In this document: piece after piece, positions 37,115 through 48,000 of the stretch | How positions within the stretch are numbered: position 1 is the stretch's first letter | Layout: each line of letters begins with the position of its first letter | Assembly: GCF_000732625.1 (NCBI RefSeq) | Contig: NZ_JPJI01000023.1 | Span: forward strand, 1-64,000 | Reading direction: 5' to 3' | DNA length: 64,000 nucleotides | DNA from: Nonlabens ulvanivorans | GTDB lineage: Bacteria > Bacteroidota > Bacteroidia > Flavobacteriales > Flavobacteriaceae | Notes under the pieces: model-generated | Seen by the model: only the letters and a program-made list of their open reading frames with translations | Databases searched by the model: none | Told to the model about the DNA's origin: nothing | Program-made: the position numbers and the translations under genes

Positions 37115-37774
37115 ATGGCACAGTCTAAAACAACAAAGAAATTATTTAACATGGCTTACGGTATCGGAGCCTCAGTAGTAATCATTGGAGCATTATTTAA
37201 AATTCTTCACTGGGAACTTGATTTAGGATTTACTAAACTTACTGGTGGAACGTTACTTGCTATTGGTTTGATTACAGAAGCATTGATTTTCTTTATCTCG
37301 GCATTTGAGCCAGTGGAAGATGATTTGGATTGGTCACTTGTTTATCCAGAATTATCTGGTGGTCAAACTATCGCTAAAAAAGGAAAGAAGGAAGAGCCTC
37401 AAGATGCTCAAGGATTACTTTCTAAGAAATTAGATGAAATGCTTAAAGAAGCTAAACTTGATGGTGAATTAATGTCTAGTTTAGGAAACAGCATCCGTTC
37501 TTTTGAAGGAGCTGCAAAAGGTATCGCTCCAACAGCTGAAGCAATGTCTTCAACTAAAAAGTATTCTGAAGAAATGGCTCTTGCTGCAGCGCAAATGGAA
37601 TCATTAAATAGTCTTTATAAAGTACAAGTAGAAAGTTCTACTCGTCAGGCTCAAGCTAACGAAGCAATTGCTGAAAATGCAACAAAACTTCAAGAGCAAA
37701 TGGCTGGACTTACTAATAACTTGTCTTCCCTAAACGGCGTTTATGGAAACATGTTAGGTGCAATGAAAGGATAA
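37115..37774 (+). CDS. gldL: T9SS inner-membrane protein GldL
   Basis: GldL is the proton-motive-force motor component of T9SS together with GldM. Two transmembrane helices lie near residues 12-32 and 41-63, the second followed by the acidic EPVEDDLDW. The cytoplasmic C-terminal half is long and coiled-coil-like with Gln/Ala-rich heptads. A glutamate in the second helix (LITEALIFF) fits the known proton-path residue. The 219 residues are typical. Confidence 0.94.
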   Translation: MAQSKTTKKLFNMAYGIGASVVIIGALFKILHWELDLGFTKLTGGTLLAIGLITEALIFFISAFEPVEDDLDWSLVYPELSGGQTIAKKGKKEEPQDAQGLLSKKLDEMLKEAKLDGELMSSLGNSIRSFEGAAKGIAPTAEAMSSTKKYSEEMALAAAQMESLNSLYKVQVESSTRQAQANEAIAENATKLQEQMAGLTNNLSSLNGVYGNMLGAMKG

Positions 37775-37824
37775 TTAGCAATAATTATAAATTAAAACAA
37801 TTAATAACAGCTAATTAGAATATT

Positions 37825-39363
37825 ATGGCAGGAGGAAAACAGTCCCCAAGGCAGAAGATGATTAACCTGATGTATCTTGTATTTATTGCGATGCTTGCAT
37901 TGAATATGAGTAAGGAGGTTCTTCAAGCTTTTGGTCTGATAGAGGAAAATTTAAGTTCAAGTAATACTGCACTAGCTGCAGTAAATTCAAATTCATTAAT
38001 TGATTTGAATCAAAAGGCAAAAGAAAAGCCGGCACAGTATCAAGCTGCTGCTGACCGAGCTCAACAGGTTTCTAAATTAAGTAATGACTATAATACCTAT
38101 TTAGAAGGTATTAAAGAGATGCTTACATCAACTATAGAGCCTGGATCTGAGAAGGATTACCAAGTTCAGGATAAGACAGATATTCTTGATAATGCTTTCT
38201 TTCAAGGTGATAAGTTAAGTCCAGCAGGTGAAGAATTCAAAACTAAGATGGCTAGCTACAAAGCTGATATGGTTGCTGCCTTAGGTGAAGGTTATGATGA
38301 TGTTAAGGCTGAATTAAATAAGAAGTTCAGTACTGGTGATGTTAAGGATCGTGAGAATATCGATCGTGAATATATGGAGTACAACTATAAAGGTTACCCT
38401 TTAATCGCTTCTAAAACTAAATTAACGTTGCTACAAAATGAGATTCGTAATATTGAGTCTGATGTAATGGGGCAGTTAGTTCAAGGTGAGCTTATTAAGA
38501 TTGCTTCTATGAATAACTATAAGTCAATAGTTAATCTTGATAAAACTGCTTTCTTTAATGGTGAAACAGTTACAGGTACAGTAGTTTTAGGTCGTTATGA
38601 TGATACAACTGTTCCTAATAAAGTTGTAATCAATGGTCAGGAAATACCTCAAGCAGATATCGTTAATGGTCAAATTCCATTAAAATTAGGTTCTGGTAGT
38701 GTAGGTGAAAAGAAAATCACTGGTTATATGGAATTTGTTGAAAATGATTCTATTATTAAGATTGATATTGAATCAGAGTATGCTGTGATCCCTAAGCCTA
38801 ATTCTGCCACTATTTCTGCAGATAAGATGAACGTTGTTTATCGTGGTGTTGATAACCCAATGACAGTTACTTTTGCTGGTGTACCTAGTAATAAAGTTAA
38901 TGCATCTGCACCTGGTTTAACTAGAAGTGGAAATGGTTATATCATGAAGCCTACATCTGGTAAAGAGGTTAAGATTACTGTAACAGGTGAATTACCTAGT
39001 GGAGAAAGAGTGTCAGATTCTGGGACTTTCCGTATCAAGGATCTTCCAAGACCTATCGGTACCATTAGTAGAGAATACATTGATGTTAAGAAGAATAGAT
39101 CTAACCTTGCAGTTTCTACTGTTGGAGCAACTTTCGGTGATGATTTTGACTTTGAATTAACACCACGTGTAACAGAGTTTTTATTTAAAGTTCCTGGAGC
39201 GCCTTCTGTAAAGGTTTCTGGTACTAAATTAAATAGTGCTGCCCAAGGTAACTTGAGAAAAGCACGTAAAGGAGATATCGTACAGTTTGCTGGTATTAAG
39301 GCAACTGTTCCAGGAGTAAAGCTTAAAACAGTTACTCCAGTAGCGGTAGAGTTATTAGATTAA
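37825..39363 (+). CDS. gldM: T9SS motor/stalk protein GldM
   Basis: GldM has one N-terminal membrane helix (residues about 13-32, MINLMYLVFIAMLALNMS) that inserts in the GldL bundle. A long periplasmic stalk of four domains reaches the GldKN ring. The conserved starting residues GGKQSPRQKM and the C-terminal immunoglobulin-like parts ending VELLD are seen. The 512 residues match the family. gldN follows immediately. Confidence 0.95.
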   Translation: MAGGKQSPRQKMINLMYLVFIAMLALNMSKEVLQAFGLIEENLSSSNTALAAVNSNSLIDLNQKAKEKPAQYQAAADRAQQVSKLSNDYNTYLEGIKEMLTSTIEPGSEKDYQVQDKTDILDNAFFQGDKLSPAGEEFKTKMASYKADMVAALGEGYDDVKAELNKKFSTGDVKDRENIDREYMEYNYKGYPLIASKTKLTLLQNEIRNIESDVMGQLVQGELIKIASMNNYKSIVNLDKTAFFNGETVTGTVVLGRYDDTTVPNKVVINGQEIPQADIVNGQIPLKLGSGSVGEKKITGYMEFVENDSIIKIDIESEYAVIPKPNSATISADKMNVVYRGVDNPMTVTFAGVPSNKVNASAPGLTRSGNGYIMKPTSGKEVKITVTGELPSGERVSDSGTFRIKDLPRPIGTISREYIDVKKNRSNLAVSTVGATFGDDFDFELTPRVTEFLFKVPGAPSVKVSGTKLNSAAQGNLRKARKGDIVQFAGIKATVPGVKLKTVTPVAVELLD

Positions 39364-39381
39364 TTATTGAAAAAAAGAGAT

Positions 39382-40257
39382 ATGAATAAGTTATTTGTTT
39401 TTGTATTGGGATTAATGTTGACTTCGTCAGCTTTTGCTCAAAACAATATACTTAATGCAAAGGATCCTAATGAGATAGGTAAGAAAACTGCCTCTCAAAC
39501 GGAAAACGATAATGATACACCGTTACCTTATGGTTTTATTGGTGATCGTGACGTACTTTGGTCTAGAACTACTTGGGAAAAGATAGATCTTGATGAAAGA
39601 GTGAACTTTCCATTGTATTATCCTATTGATACTAATTATGTAGGTAAAGAGCGTCGTGCATTATTTCACGTGATTGCTGCAGCTGCAAGAAATGGGGAAA
39701 TAGATCTTTATTCAGACTCTTATTTTAATGAAAAAAGAGAATTCGCAGATATTGAAACTTCACTTTCAAGAGTAGATACTTCAGACTATGGTATTGAACA
39801 ATTCAATGCAGAAGGTCGTGTAGATGCTGAGTATATCACTAAAACTTCTATAGGTGCAGATAATGTATCTGCATACAATGTTAGAGGTCTTTGGTATTTA
39901 GATACACGTCAAGGTGAGATGAGATATCGTATATTAGGAATAGCGCCAGTGACTCCAGATGTTAATTTTATGGATGATCCTAAAGGAATTGAGTTGTTTT
40001 GGATTTACTATCCAGATGTACGAGAGTTATTGCATAATGCAAAAGCTTTTAATACACTAAATTCTGCTAAGCCTATATCTTTTGATCATATTTTAAACTC
40101 GAGAAGATTCAGCGGTGTTATCTATAAAATGGATAACGTACACGGTGATCGTAAAATAGAAGCCTATATAGCAGATAATTCTATGATGCAATTATTAGAA
40201 TCTGAAAGACTTAAAGATATCGTTAGAAATAAGGAAATTGATATGTGGAACTATTAA
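39382..40257 (+). CDS. gldN: T9SS protein GldN
   Basis: GldN is the periplasmic partner of GldK. The start chosen is the ATG at 39382 (MNKLFVFVLGLMLTSSAFAQ), which gives a clean signal peptide. A TTG at 39367 would add only five charged residues. WSRTTWEKIDLDERVNFPLYYP and FWIYYPDVRELL are typical family stretches. It lies 18 bases after gldM, and a strong terminator follows at 40283. Confidence 0.94.
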   Translation: MNKLFVFVLGLMLTSSAFAQNNILNAKDPNEIGKKTASQTENDNDTPLPYGFIGDRDVLWSRTTWEKIDLDERVNFPLYYPIDTNYVGKERRALFHVIAAAARNGEIDLYSDSYFNEKREFADIETSLSRVDTSDYGIEQFNAEGRVDAEYITKTSIGADNVSAYNVRGLWYLDTRQGEMRYRILGIAPVTPDVNFMDDPKGIELFWIYYPDVRELLHNAKAFNTLNSAKPISFDHILNSRRFSGVIYKMDNVHGDRKIEAYIADNSMMQLLESERLKDIVRNKEIDMWNY

Positions 40258-40282
40258 GTTCTATATGTAATTGAAAAATATA

Positions 40283-40311
40283 AACGCCTTGCTTAGCAAG
40301 GCGTTTTTTTT
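40283..40311 (+). terminator. Terminator of the gldKLMN cluster
   Basis: The stem AACGCCTTGC/GCAAGGCGTT has a three-base loop and is followed by eight or more T. Confidence 0.92.
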
Positions 40312-40342
40312 GTTTAATAGATTTATTTAGGTAGTACCTTTG
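40310..40342 (+). promoter_or_regulatory. Promoter with start codon at the transcription start
   Basis: TTG at 40310-40312 and TACCTTTG at 40335-40342 are separated by 22 bases. The ATG at 40347 is only four bases past the -7 box, so the mRNA could be leaderless. Confidence 0.5.
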
Positions 40343-40346
40343 ATTT

Positions 40347-41396
40347 ATGAAAGATGTGATAATAGTAGGAAGTGGAATTGCAGCTTGTTCTCTTGCATGG
40401 CAATTGTATCAACAAGGTAAAAGCTTAACGTTAATTTCGGACCGTAAAAAGGGAAGTAGTTCTGTTGCAGCTGGTGTGTATAACCCAATGGTATTAAAAA
40501 GATTTACGGCTGTTTGGAACGCTGGTGTTCAACTTGAAGTTTTGAACAACATGTTTGATTATGTGTTAGAGAATACAGATGTAGATGTTCGTACACCGAT
40601 TACTGTCGCACGTAGGTTTCATGATGAAAAAGAATCTTTAACATGGATTAAGAAGTCAGTTCGAGAAGATTTAAAGATGTTCATGAACTCAACAGTTCAA
40701 AAGATTGATATCAATGGAATAGAAGCTTCTTCCGGATATGGTTTAGTGAATGGAACGGGTTGGGTGGATACTATTAAGTTCATGTCGCTCACGTTATCTT
40801 TTTTTGAATCCTTAGACTCTGTTAGTCTTGAAACCTTTGATTATAGTTGTTTAGAGACGGCCCATGACTCTGTAAGTTATAAGTCTTTGAGTGCTGCTCA
40901 TATTATTTTTGCAGACGGTTATCGCATACTCGATAATCCCTATTTTAATCACTTGCCTATTCAAGGTAATAAAGGAGAAGTACTTTTGATAAAAATCCCG
41001 GGCTTAGAATTAGATTATATTCTTAAATCTTCAGTTTTCTTAATGCCTTATAAAGATGATTTGTTTTGGGTAGGTGCTACCTATGATCGCGATGATCTGG
41101 TTGACGTAGCTACCTTGGCAGGAAAAGAATTTTTAACTACACGTTTAGAGCGTTTTATGAAATTACCTTACGATATTGTAGAACATAAGCACGGCATTAG
41201 ACCTACAACCATTGATAGGCGTCCTTTTGTAGGTCATCACTCGATTGATGAGAATGTATGGGTGTTTAATGGTATGGGTAGTAGAGCGGTTCTTATAGCG
41301 CCGTGGGCATCGTTACAATTAATCGGTCGCATGTTTAACAATCAGTCATTACACAAAGAGATAGACATTAAAAGATTTGAGAAAGTCAATTTGTAA
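40347..41396 (+). CDS. FAD-dependent oxidoreductase (DAO family)
   Basis: The FAD-binding motif VIIVGSGIAACSLAWQL is at residues 4-20. SSVAAGVYNP and a C-terminal GIRPTTIDRRPFVG then FNGMGSRAVLIAPWA are typical for D-amino-acid-oxidase-fold enzymes. The 349 residues are in range. The substrate is not evident. The gene has its own promoter, with the ATG almost at the predicted transcript start, and ends four bases before the convergent DUF983 gene. Confidence 0.85.
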   Translation: MKDVIIVGSGIAACSLAWQLYQQGKSLTLISDRKKGSSSVAAGVYNPMVLKRFTAVWNAGVQLEVLNNMFDYVLENTDVDVRTPITVARRFHDEKESLTWIKKSVREDLKMFMNSTVQKIDINGIEASSGYGLVNGTGWVDTIKFMSLTLSFFESLDSVSLETFDYSCLETAHDSVSYKSLSAAHIIFADGYRILDNPYFNHLPIQGNKGEVLLIKIPGLELDYILKSSVFLMPYKDDLFWVGATYDRDDLVDVATLAGKEFLTTRLERFMKLPYDIVEHKHGIRPTTIDRRPFVGHHSIDENVWVFNGMGSRAVLIAPWASLQLIGRMFNNQSLHKEIDIKRFEKVNL

Positions 41397-41400
41397 TGTT

Positions 41401-41787
41401 TTACAAATTTTTTTTAGCTTTTTCTTTATCATAGTCCATAAAAATATTAATCCATATATTTCTTGAAATTCGGATTACAATAGGTAGACTAACAATTGAG
41501 ATGAACGTAATTACTAGAAATATGTTCCACCTCGATAAGTTCAGTAAGAAGTAACAAATAACAAATGCAGCCATGGCTATCGCAATACCTACACCATAAC
41601 TCACATACATAGAACCATAAAAAAAGCTAGGTTCTATCTTATATTTTGTATCGCAATGAGAGCATCTCTCGTGCATCTCTTGCGTTTTACTTGGATTATA
41701 CAAATTTGAACTCGTGTACATCGATTCATTTTGACATACTGGACAGGTTCCTGTGAAAATACTGTATAATTTTGTTCCTTTTAGCAT
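41401..41787 (-). CDS. DUF983 family membrane protein
   Basis: This 128-residue protein has an N-terminal zinc-ribbon-like part with CPVCQ and CSHC (residues 15-48) and two membrane helices (about 59-85 and 91-112). This is the DUF983 layout. Function is unknown in this family, with some members linked to cytochrome oxidase loci. A minus-strand TATCTTTG box is at 41827-41834. Confidence 0.85.
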   Translation of the reverse strand: MLKGTKLYSIFTGTCPVCQNESMYTSSNLYNPSKTQEMHERCSHCDTKYKIEPSFFYGSMYVSYGVGIAIAMAAFVICYFLLNLSRWNIFLVITFISIVSLPIVIRISRNIWINIFMDYDKEKAKKNL

Positions 41788-41826
41788 CAGAAAGCTTTAG
41801 TGTTTATGCGCAGTTACGCATCTTTG

Positions 41827-41834
41827 CAAAGATA
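41827..41834 (-). promoter_or_regulatory. -7 box of the DUF983 gene
   Basis: TATCTTTG lies on the minus strand, back to back with a near-consensus CATCTTTG for the ABC-F gene on the plus strand, sharing TTTGCAAA as in the anmK gap. Confidence 0.45.
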
Positions 41835-41845
41835 CAAAAACCACT

Positions 41846-43771
41846 ATGCTCAATATTCACGATTTACATGTTAGTTTTGGCGGCGAGCCATTATTTGAAG
41901 AGATAACCTTTAGACTCAATGGAGGAAATCGTGTAGGGCTTATTGGAAAAAATGGAGCAGGTAAATCTACCTTATTAAAAGTAATTGCTGGAGATCTAGA
42001 ATACGATCAAGGTCAACTTGCCATGGAAAAAGGTACGAGCATTGGTTTCTTGCGTCAGGATATTGATTTTGAAAAAGGCCGTACCGTACTAGAGGAAGCA
42101 TATACCGCTTTCGCGAAAGCGAGAGAAATAGAAGCAGAACTGGATCAAATAAACGTCCAATTAGCAGAAAGAACTGATTATGAATCTGATTCTTACTCAA
42201 AGCTTATTGAGGACATGAGTACTTTAACTCATGAATATGAAATTATAGGTGGATATCAATACAAAGGTGAAACAGAAAAGATACTAAAGGGACTTGCTTT
42301 TAAACCAGAGCAATTTGGAATGCTTACAGATGAGCTTTCTGGTGGATGGCGCATGCGCATAGAGCTTGCAAAACTCTTACTAGAAAATCACGATATTTTA
42401 TTACTTGATGAGCCTACAAATCACCTGGACATCGATTCTATTTTATGGTTAGAGCAATTCTTACAGACATATCCTGGTGCAGTGGTAATTGTAAGTCACG
42501 ATAAAATGTTTCTTGATAATGTGACTAACCGTACTATTGAAATTAGTTTGGGACGTATATATGATTATCCAAAACCATATACAAAATTCCTTGCACTACG
42601 TGCTGAAATGCGCGAGCAACAAGAAGCTACATTTAAGAATCAGCAAAAAGAGATTGAACGTACTGAGAAGCTGATTCAAAAGTTTAAAGCTAAAGCAAGT
42701 AAGGCTACCATGGCTCAATCACTTGTTAAAAAGTTGAATCGCATGGATGTGGTGGAAATTGAACAAACTGATAATGCAGCGATGAACATCAACTTTGCTA
42801 AGTCTATACAGCCCGGTAAAGTGGTTTTAGAGATTGATAAAGTTAGTAAGTCTTATGGTGAAAAAAAGGTACTGAGCGAGGTCGATTTAATGATAGAAAG
42901 AGGTGCTCGTGTTGCTTTTGTAGGTCAGAACGGAATGGGGAAATCTACCCTAGCAAAAATCATAGTAGGCGAGATAAAAGATGCTAGAGGTGAAGTCAAT
43001 CTTGGACACAATGTGCAGTTAGGGTACTTTGCCCAGAATCAAGCTGAATATCTAGATGGAGAAAAGACAGTCCTAGACATTATGATAGATGCTGCAGATG
43101 ATGGAAATCGTGTGAAAGTGAGAGATATGCTAGGTTCATTTCTGTTCCGCGGTGATGAGGCAGAAAAAAAGGTGAAAGTATTAAGTGGTGGTGAACGCAA
43201 TCGATTAGCGCTTTGTAAACTGCTATTGCAGCCATTTAATGTTCTTATTATGGATGAGCCTACTAACCACCTAGATATTCAGTCTAAGAATGTTTTGAAG
43301 GCGGCTTTGGTTAAATTTGACGGGACACTTATCGTCGTGTCGCACGATAGAGAGTTTTTACAAGGTCTTACTGATGTTGTTTATGAATTCCGTGATCATA
43401 AATTAAACCTGCATTTAGGTGATATAGACTATTATCTTCAGCAGCGCAAGGCTCAAGACATGCGTGAGATTGAAAAAGTTACTGAGGTTAAGGTTGATCC
43501 GCTTTCGCGAAAGCAAGAAACAGAAAAGAAACAGCTTTCATACGAAGATCAGAAAAAACAAAAGTCTTTAAATAATCGCCTGTCAAAAGCAGAGTCAGAA
43601 ATCAATAATCTAGAACGAGAGATTAAGAAATTAGATCATGAGCTAGCAGCTAACTATGATGAACTGGCTGCAAAGCCAGGTTTTTTTGATGCTTACCAAG
43701 CAAAAAAGAAAGCATTAGACGAATGGATGACAAAATGGGAAGACATCTCTGAACAGCTCGATAAATTCTAA
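41846..43771 (+). CDS. ABC-F ATPase
   Basis: This soluble ATPase has two ABC domains and no membrane part, of the ABC-F family that acts on ribosomes. First domain: GKNGAGKST, LSGGWRMR and LLLDEPTNHLD. Second domain: GQNGMGKST, LSGGERNR and LIMDEPTNHLD. A long charged linker joins them, and a coiled-coil C-terminal extension (about residues 545-641) resembles the Uup/EttA-like type. Two palindrome copies lie within it, encoding AFAKA near residue 88 and LSRK near residue 552. It may assist translation or confer ribosome protection; which is unclear. Confidence 0.92.
   Translation: MLNIHDLHVSFGGEPLFEEITFRLNGGNRVGLIGKNGAGKSTLLKVIAGDLEYDQGQLAMEKGTSIGFLRQDIDFEKGRTVLEEAYTAFAKAREIEAELDQINVQLAERTDYESDSYSKLIEDMSTLTHEYEIIGGYQYKGETEKILKGLAFKPEQFGMLTDELSGGWRMRIELAKLLLENHDILLLDEPTNHLDIDSILWLEQFLQTYPGAVVIVSHDKMFLDNVTNRTIEISLGRIYDYPKPYTKFLALRAEMREQQEATFKNQQKEIERTEKLIQKFKAKASKATMAQSLVKKLNRMDVVEIEQTDNAAMNINFAKSIQPGKVVLEIDKVSKSYGEKKVLSEVDLMIERGARVAFVGQNGMGKSTLAKIIVGEIKDARGEVNLGHNVQLGYFAQNQAEYLDGEKTVLDIMIDAADDGNRVKVRDMLGSFLFRGDEAEKKVKVLSGGERNRLALCKLLLQPFNVLIMDEPTNHLDIQSKNVLKAALVKFDGTLIVVSHDREFLQGLTDVVYEFRDHKLNLHLGDIDYYLQQRKAQDMREIEKVTEVKVDPLSRKQETEKKQLSYEDQKKQKSLNNRLSKAESEINNLEREIKKLDHELAANYDELAAKPGFFDAYQAKKKALDEWMTKWEDISEQLDKF
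42107..42120. repeat. 14-bp palindrome copy 9 (inside ABC-F gene)
   Basis: Perfect GCTTTCGCGAAAGC, in frame as AFAKA. Confidence 0.97.
43501..43514. repeat. 14-bp palindrome copy 10 (inside ABC-F gene)
   Basis: Perfect GCTTTCGCGAAAGC, read in the third frame as LSRK, in the linker before the C-terminal coiled coil. Confidence 0.97.
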
Positions 43772-43851
43772 ATACCTTTAAGTAAATTTTAACCTCTTAA
43801 GAATAGACCTTGAGTAGTTTTACAAGTCTAAGTACCAACTAAAACTATTCT

Positions 43852-45012
43852 ATGCGCAAAATTATATTAGGTATACTTGCATTGCTGATCATTGGCGGAG
43901 CAATTTATGCATCAAAAGTCATTGTTGATAGTAAAACAGCACCTAAGCCTCGAGTGAAAAAAGAGGTTAAAATTATTACCACAGATACCATTACAAATTC
44001 TACCGTATCGATAGTAATACCAGCAAATGGAAATTTACAGGCAAAACGTCGCGTTGAACTGTTTGCAGAGGTTACAGGTGTTTTTAAGCCTACTGGTATT
44101 TTGTTTAAAACAGGTCAAGAGTATCGTGCTGGTCAAAATATGATCATCATAGAAAATTCAGAATTTTATGCACAGGTACAAAGTTCACGTAGTAATCTCA
44201 ATAATCAGATTACGGCTATAATGCCTGACTTAAGGTTAGACTATCCATCATCATATGCGCAATGGCAGTCTTATCTCGATTCATGGGATATGAATACAAC
44301 TACACCAGCGTTACCGCAGCCCATTGATGATAAAGAAAAATACTTCATTACTGGCCGCAATATTTATACTACTTACTACAATATCAAGAATCTTGAAAGC
44401 AGATTAGGAAAGTATAGAATTAGGGCTCCTTTTAACGGTGTTCTCACCGAAGCAATGGTTACTGAAGGTACTTTGATAAGAAGTGGTCAGCAATTAGGAG
44501 AGTTCATTCAAACAGGTACTTACGAACTTCAAGTAGCTATCAGTTCTGAGTTTGCAGGTTTCTTAAAAGTAGGTGAGTCTGTAGAACTTAAGAATATCTC
44601 TGATGCTAAAGTCTACACAGGTAAAGTCTCTCGTATTAATGGTAAGGTAGATCAGGCTTCTCAAACCATTACTACTGTTATTGAGGTTAAAGATGATAAT
44701 CTTAAAGAAGGTATGTATTTAACGGCTAACCTAGATGCTCAGAAAATCGAAAATGCGATTGAGATTAATAGAAGTTTATTACAAAATGAAAATCAATTGT
44801 TTGCAGTAGAAGATGGGGAATTAGTTTTGAAAACGATTCAGCCGGTGCACTTTTCTGATAAAAAAGTAGTTGTTAAAGGCCTTGAAAATGGAACTGTAAT
44901 TATTACCCAATCTGTTCCTGGTGCTTATGAAGGGATGATTGTGAAGACAGAAGAGCAAGCAGCTCAAGAAAAAGCAAATCAGACTGAAACAGATCAATCA
45001 GCCATTAAATAA
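43852..45012 (+). CDS. RND efflux membrane-fusion protein
   Basis: This periplasmic adaptor links an inner-membrane RND pump to an outer-membrane TolC-like channel. It has an N-terminal anchor helix (residues about 4-22), a lipoyl/hairpin part (IPANGNLQAKRRVELFAEV, then RIRAPFNGVLTEAMVTEGTLI) and a beta-barrel part (VAISSEFAGFLKVGESVEL). The 386 residues are normal. It is the first of a three-gene pump operon; the permease follows five bases later. The exported compound is unknown. Confidence 0.92.
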   Translation: MRKIILGILALLIIGGAIYASKVIVDSKTAPKPRVKKEVKIITTDTITNSTVSIVIPANGNLQAKRRVELFAEVTGVFKPTGILFKTGQEYRAGQNMIIIENSEFYAQVQSSRSNLNNQITAIMPDLRLDYPSSYAQWQSYLDSWDMNTTTPALPQPIDDKEKYFITGRNIYTTYYNIKNLESRLGKYRIRAPFNGVLTEAMVTEGTLIRSGQQLGEFIQTGTYELQVAISSEFAGFLKVGESVELKNISDAKVYTGKVSRINGKVDQASQTITTVIEVKDDNLKEGMYLTANLDAQKIENAIEINRSLLQNENQLFAVEDGELVLKTIQPVHFSDKKVVVKGLENGTVIITQSVPGAYEGMIVKTEEQAAQEKANQTETDQSAIK

Positions 45013-45017
45013 GACAC

Positions 45018-48000
45018 ATGAGAAAAGTTATAGCTTACTTTATAAAGCATAGTGTCGCGGTAAATGTGATTGTTGTTGGGTTTGTGATTTTCGGAATTTT
45101 TGGGATGCTGTCTCTTAAATCATCTTTCTTTCCACTTACTGATTCAAAAATTATTAATATTAATGCGACGTATCCAGGTGCATCGCCACAAGAGATTGAA
45201 GAAGGTGTTGTTCTAAAAATAGAAGATAACCTAAAAGGAATCGAAGGTATTGATCGTGTGACATCTGCGTCTAGAGAAAATTCTGGTTCTATAACTGTTG
45301 AGATTCTTAAAGGATATAATATCGATTTTATGCTTCTTGAGGTTAAGAATGCGGTAGATCGTGTGTCTTCTTTCCCAGTAGGAATGGAGCCATTAGTCGT
45401 GTCTAAGCAAGAGCAATCCAGGCCTACTATTTCATTTGCGTTGAGTGGTGAAAATGTGCCTCTTTACACGTTAAAGCAACTCGCTAGAGATATTGAAAAT
45501 GATCTTAGAGGTATTGATGGTATATCACAAATTGCGATATCAGGTTATCCTAATGAAGAGATAGAAATTGCCGTTAATGAAAATACCTTGTTAGGTTATG
45601 ATATCAGTTTTGAAGAAATATCAAATGCTGTGGCTAGTTCAAACATTCTTACGACTGGTGGAAATATAAAAACGGACCGAGAAGAATATTTGATAAGAGC
45701 AAATAGTAGATCATATTATGGTAATGAGTTAAGTTACATTCCAGTTAAAACGCTGGCAGATGGAACAAGCGTGCTTTTAAAAGATGTTGCAATAATTAGA
45801 GATCGTTTTTCTGAAACACCTAATGCTACCTATTATGATAATAAACTAGCTGTAAATATTACCGTGACTAGTACAAATTCTGAAGATTTAATTGACGCTG
45901 CAGATAAGGTTAAGGCATATATTGAAGATTACAATCAGCGATTTACAAACGTTCAATTAGATGTCGTTAGGGATTTATCGGTTACTTTAAATCAACGTAC
46001 AGCTTTATTAACAGAGAATGCTGTAGTGGGAATGCTTCTAGTATTAATCTTTCTTTCTATTTTTCTTAATACTCGATTAGCATTTTGGGTAGCTTTTGGG
46101 TTGCCAATAGCTTTTTTAGGAATGTTCATTTTTGCTGGTCAATTTGACGTTACTATTAATGTATTATCTCTATTTGGGATGATCATCGTTATCGGGATAC
46201 TGGTTGATGATGGTATCGTAATAGCAGAAAATATTTATCAACACTATGAAGACGGTAAGTCACCAGTGCAAGCGGCTATTGACGGTACAATGGAGGTAAT
46301 TCCGCCTATTTTAAGTGCTATTATAACGACATTACTCGCGTTCTCTACATTCCTGTTTCTAGAAGGTAGGATAGGAGACATATTTGGTGAGGTTTCAGTA
46401 ATCGTAATATTGACATTATTAGTATCACTAATAGAAGCGCTTATTATTTTGCCAGCCCATTTAGCACATTCTAAAGCCTTACAGCCTAAGAACGATCAAC
46501 CTAAAAAAGGTATCGCTAGAGTATTTCAAAAAATGCGTATTGTTAATGATTATGGTGATAAAGCTATGAACTGGATGCGTGATAAATTGTACGCTCCAGT
46601 GCTACGCTTTTCACTCGCAAATAAATTTTTCACTTTTGCACTGTTCATCGCAGCACTAATATTGACTTTTGGGTCTATGAGTGGTGGTATTATTAAAACA
46701 GCATTTTTCCCTAGAATTTCTAGTGATCAAGTAAGTATCAATCTATCCATGCCTAATGGGACTTCAGAGTTTATAACAGATTCTATTATCAATTCTATTG
46801 AAAAAAAGGCATTAATAGTAAATGAACAATTGACAGAAGAATACTTAAAAGGTGAAGAGTACGGCGATTCTATCATGTTATTTGAAAACATTATAAAGTC
46901 ACAAACGTCCTCATCTGCCGCTAGTCTTTCTATTAACTTATTACCAGGTGAAAGTAGACCAGAAGAAGTGAATTCTGAAATTGTCGCAAATCGTTTAAGG
47001 GAATTAGTTGGTGAGATTCCAGGAGCAGAAACTTTAACTTTTGGGTCCGGTGGTAACTTTGGTGGTAGTCCAGTTGCTGTTTCTTTACTCAGTAATGACA
47101 TTAAAGAACTTAAAGCAGCTACTGCAGAGTTCAAGCAGATTTTAAGTAATAATCCGTTACTTAAGGATATCGAGGATAATGATCCTGCAGGAATCAAAGA
47201 AATAAATTTAGAACTTAAAGAAACTGCTTATTCACTAGGCCTTACAACTAGGACGGTAATGGCGCAGGTTAGGTCTGCGTTTTTTGGTACAGAGGCACAG
47301 CGTTTTCAACGTGGTCAGGATGAGATAAGAGTTTGGGTACGTTATGATCGTGATAATCGTAATAGTATTAAAGACCTTGATGAATTTAGAGTTTTAACGC
47401 CATCTGGTGATAGAGTGCCGCTTAGAGATATCGCTAGTTATACCATCGAGAGAGGTGATGTGGTCATTAATCACCTAGAAGGTAGAAGAGAAGTCCTTAT
47501 CAGTGCAGATCTTAAAGATCCATCTGGTAGTGCGACAGATATACTAGCTAATATTAGGTCTGAGATTATTCCAGAATTACAAAAAAAGTATCCTACCATT
47601 TCACCTAATTATTTAAGTGGACAGGCGCGCGAGGCAGATAAATTCTCGCAAAGTGCTGCCGTTGCAGGTCCGATAATTTTATTACTTATTTATTTTGTGA
47701 TTGCCTTTACATTCCGCAGTTGGATACAGCCAGTGATGCTTATATTATTAATTCCATTTAGCTTTGTGGCAGTAGGTTGGGGACACTGGATACATGGTTT
47801 TCCAGTAAATATCTTGTCTCTTCTAGGTATTATCGCTTTAATAGGTATTATGGTTAATGATGGTCTCGTACTTATAGGTAAGTTTAATTCTCTCCTTGCT
47901 GACGGATTAGGGTTTGATGAAGCTCTTTTTGAAGCAGGTAAAAGCCGTTTCAGAGCTATATTTTTAACTTCTATTACTACAATTGCAGGTTTAGCACCTT

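Noticed and set aside
46727-47197. Minus-strand frame of 156 codons opposite the RND permease
   Set aside because: It lies wholly inside a well-conserved gene and shows no recognisable domain.
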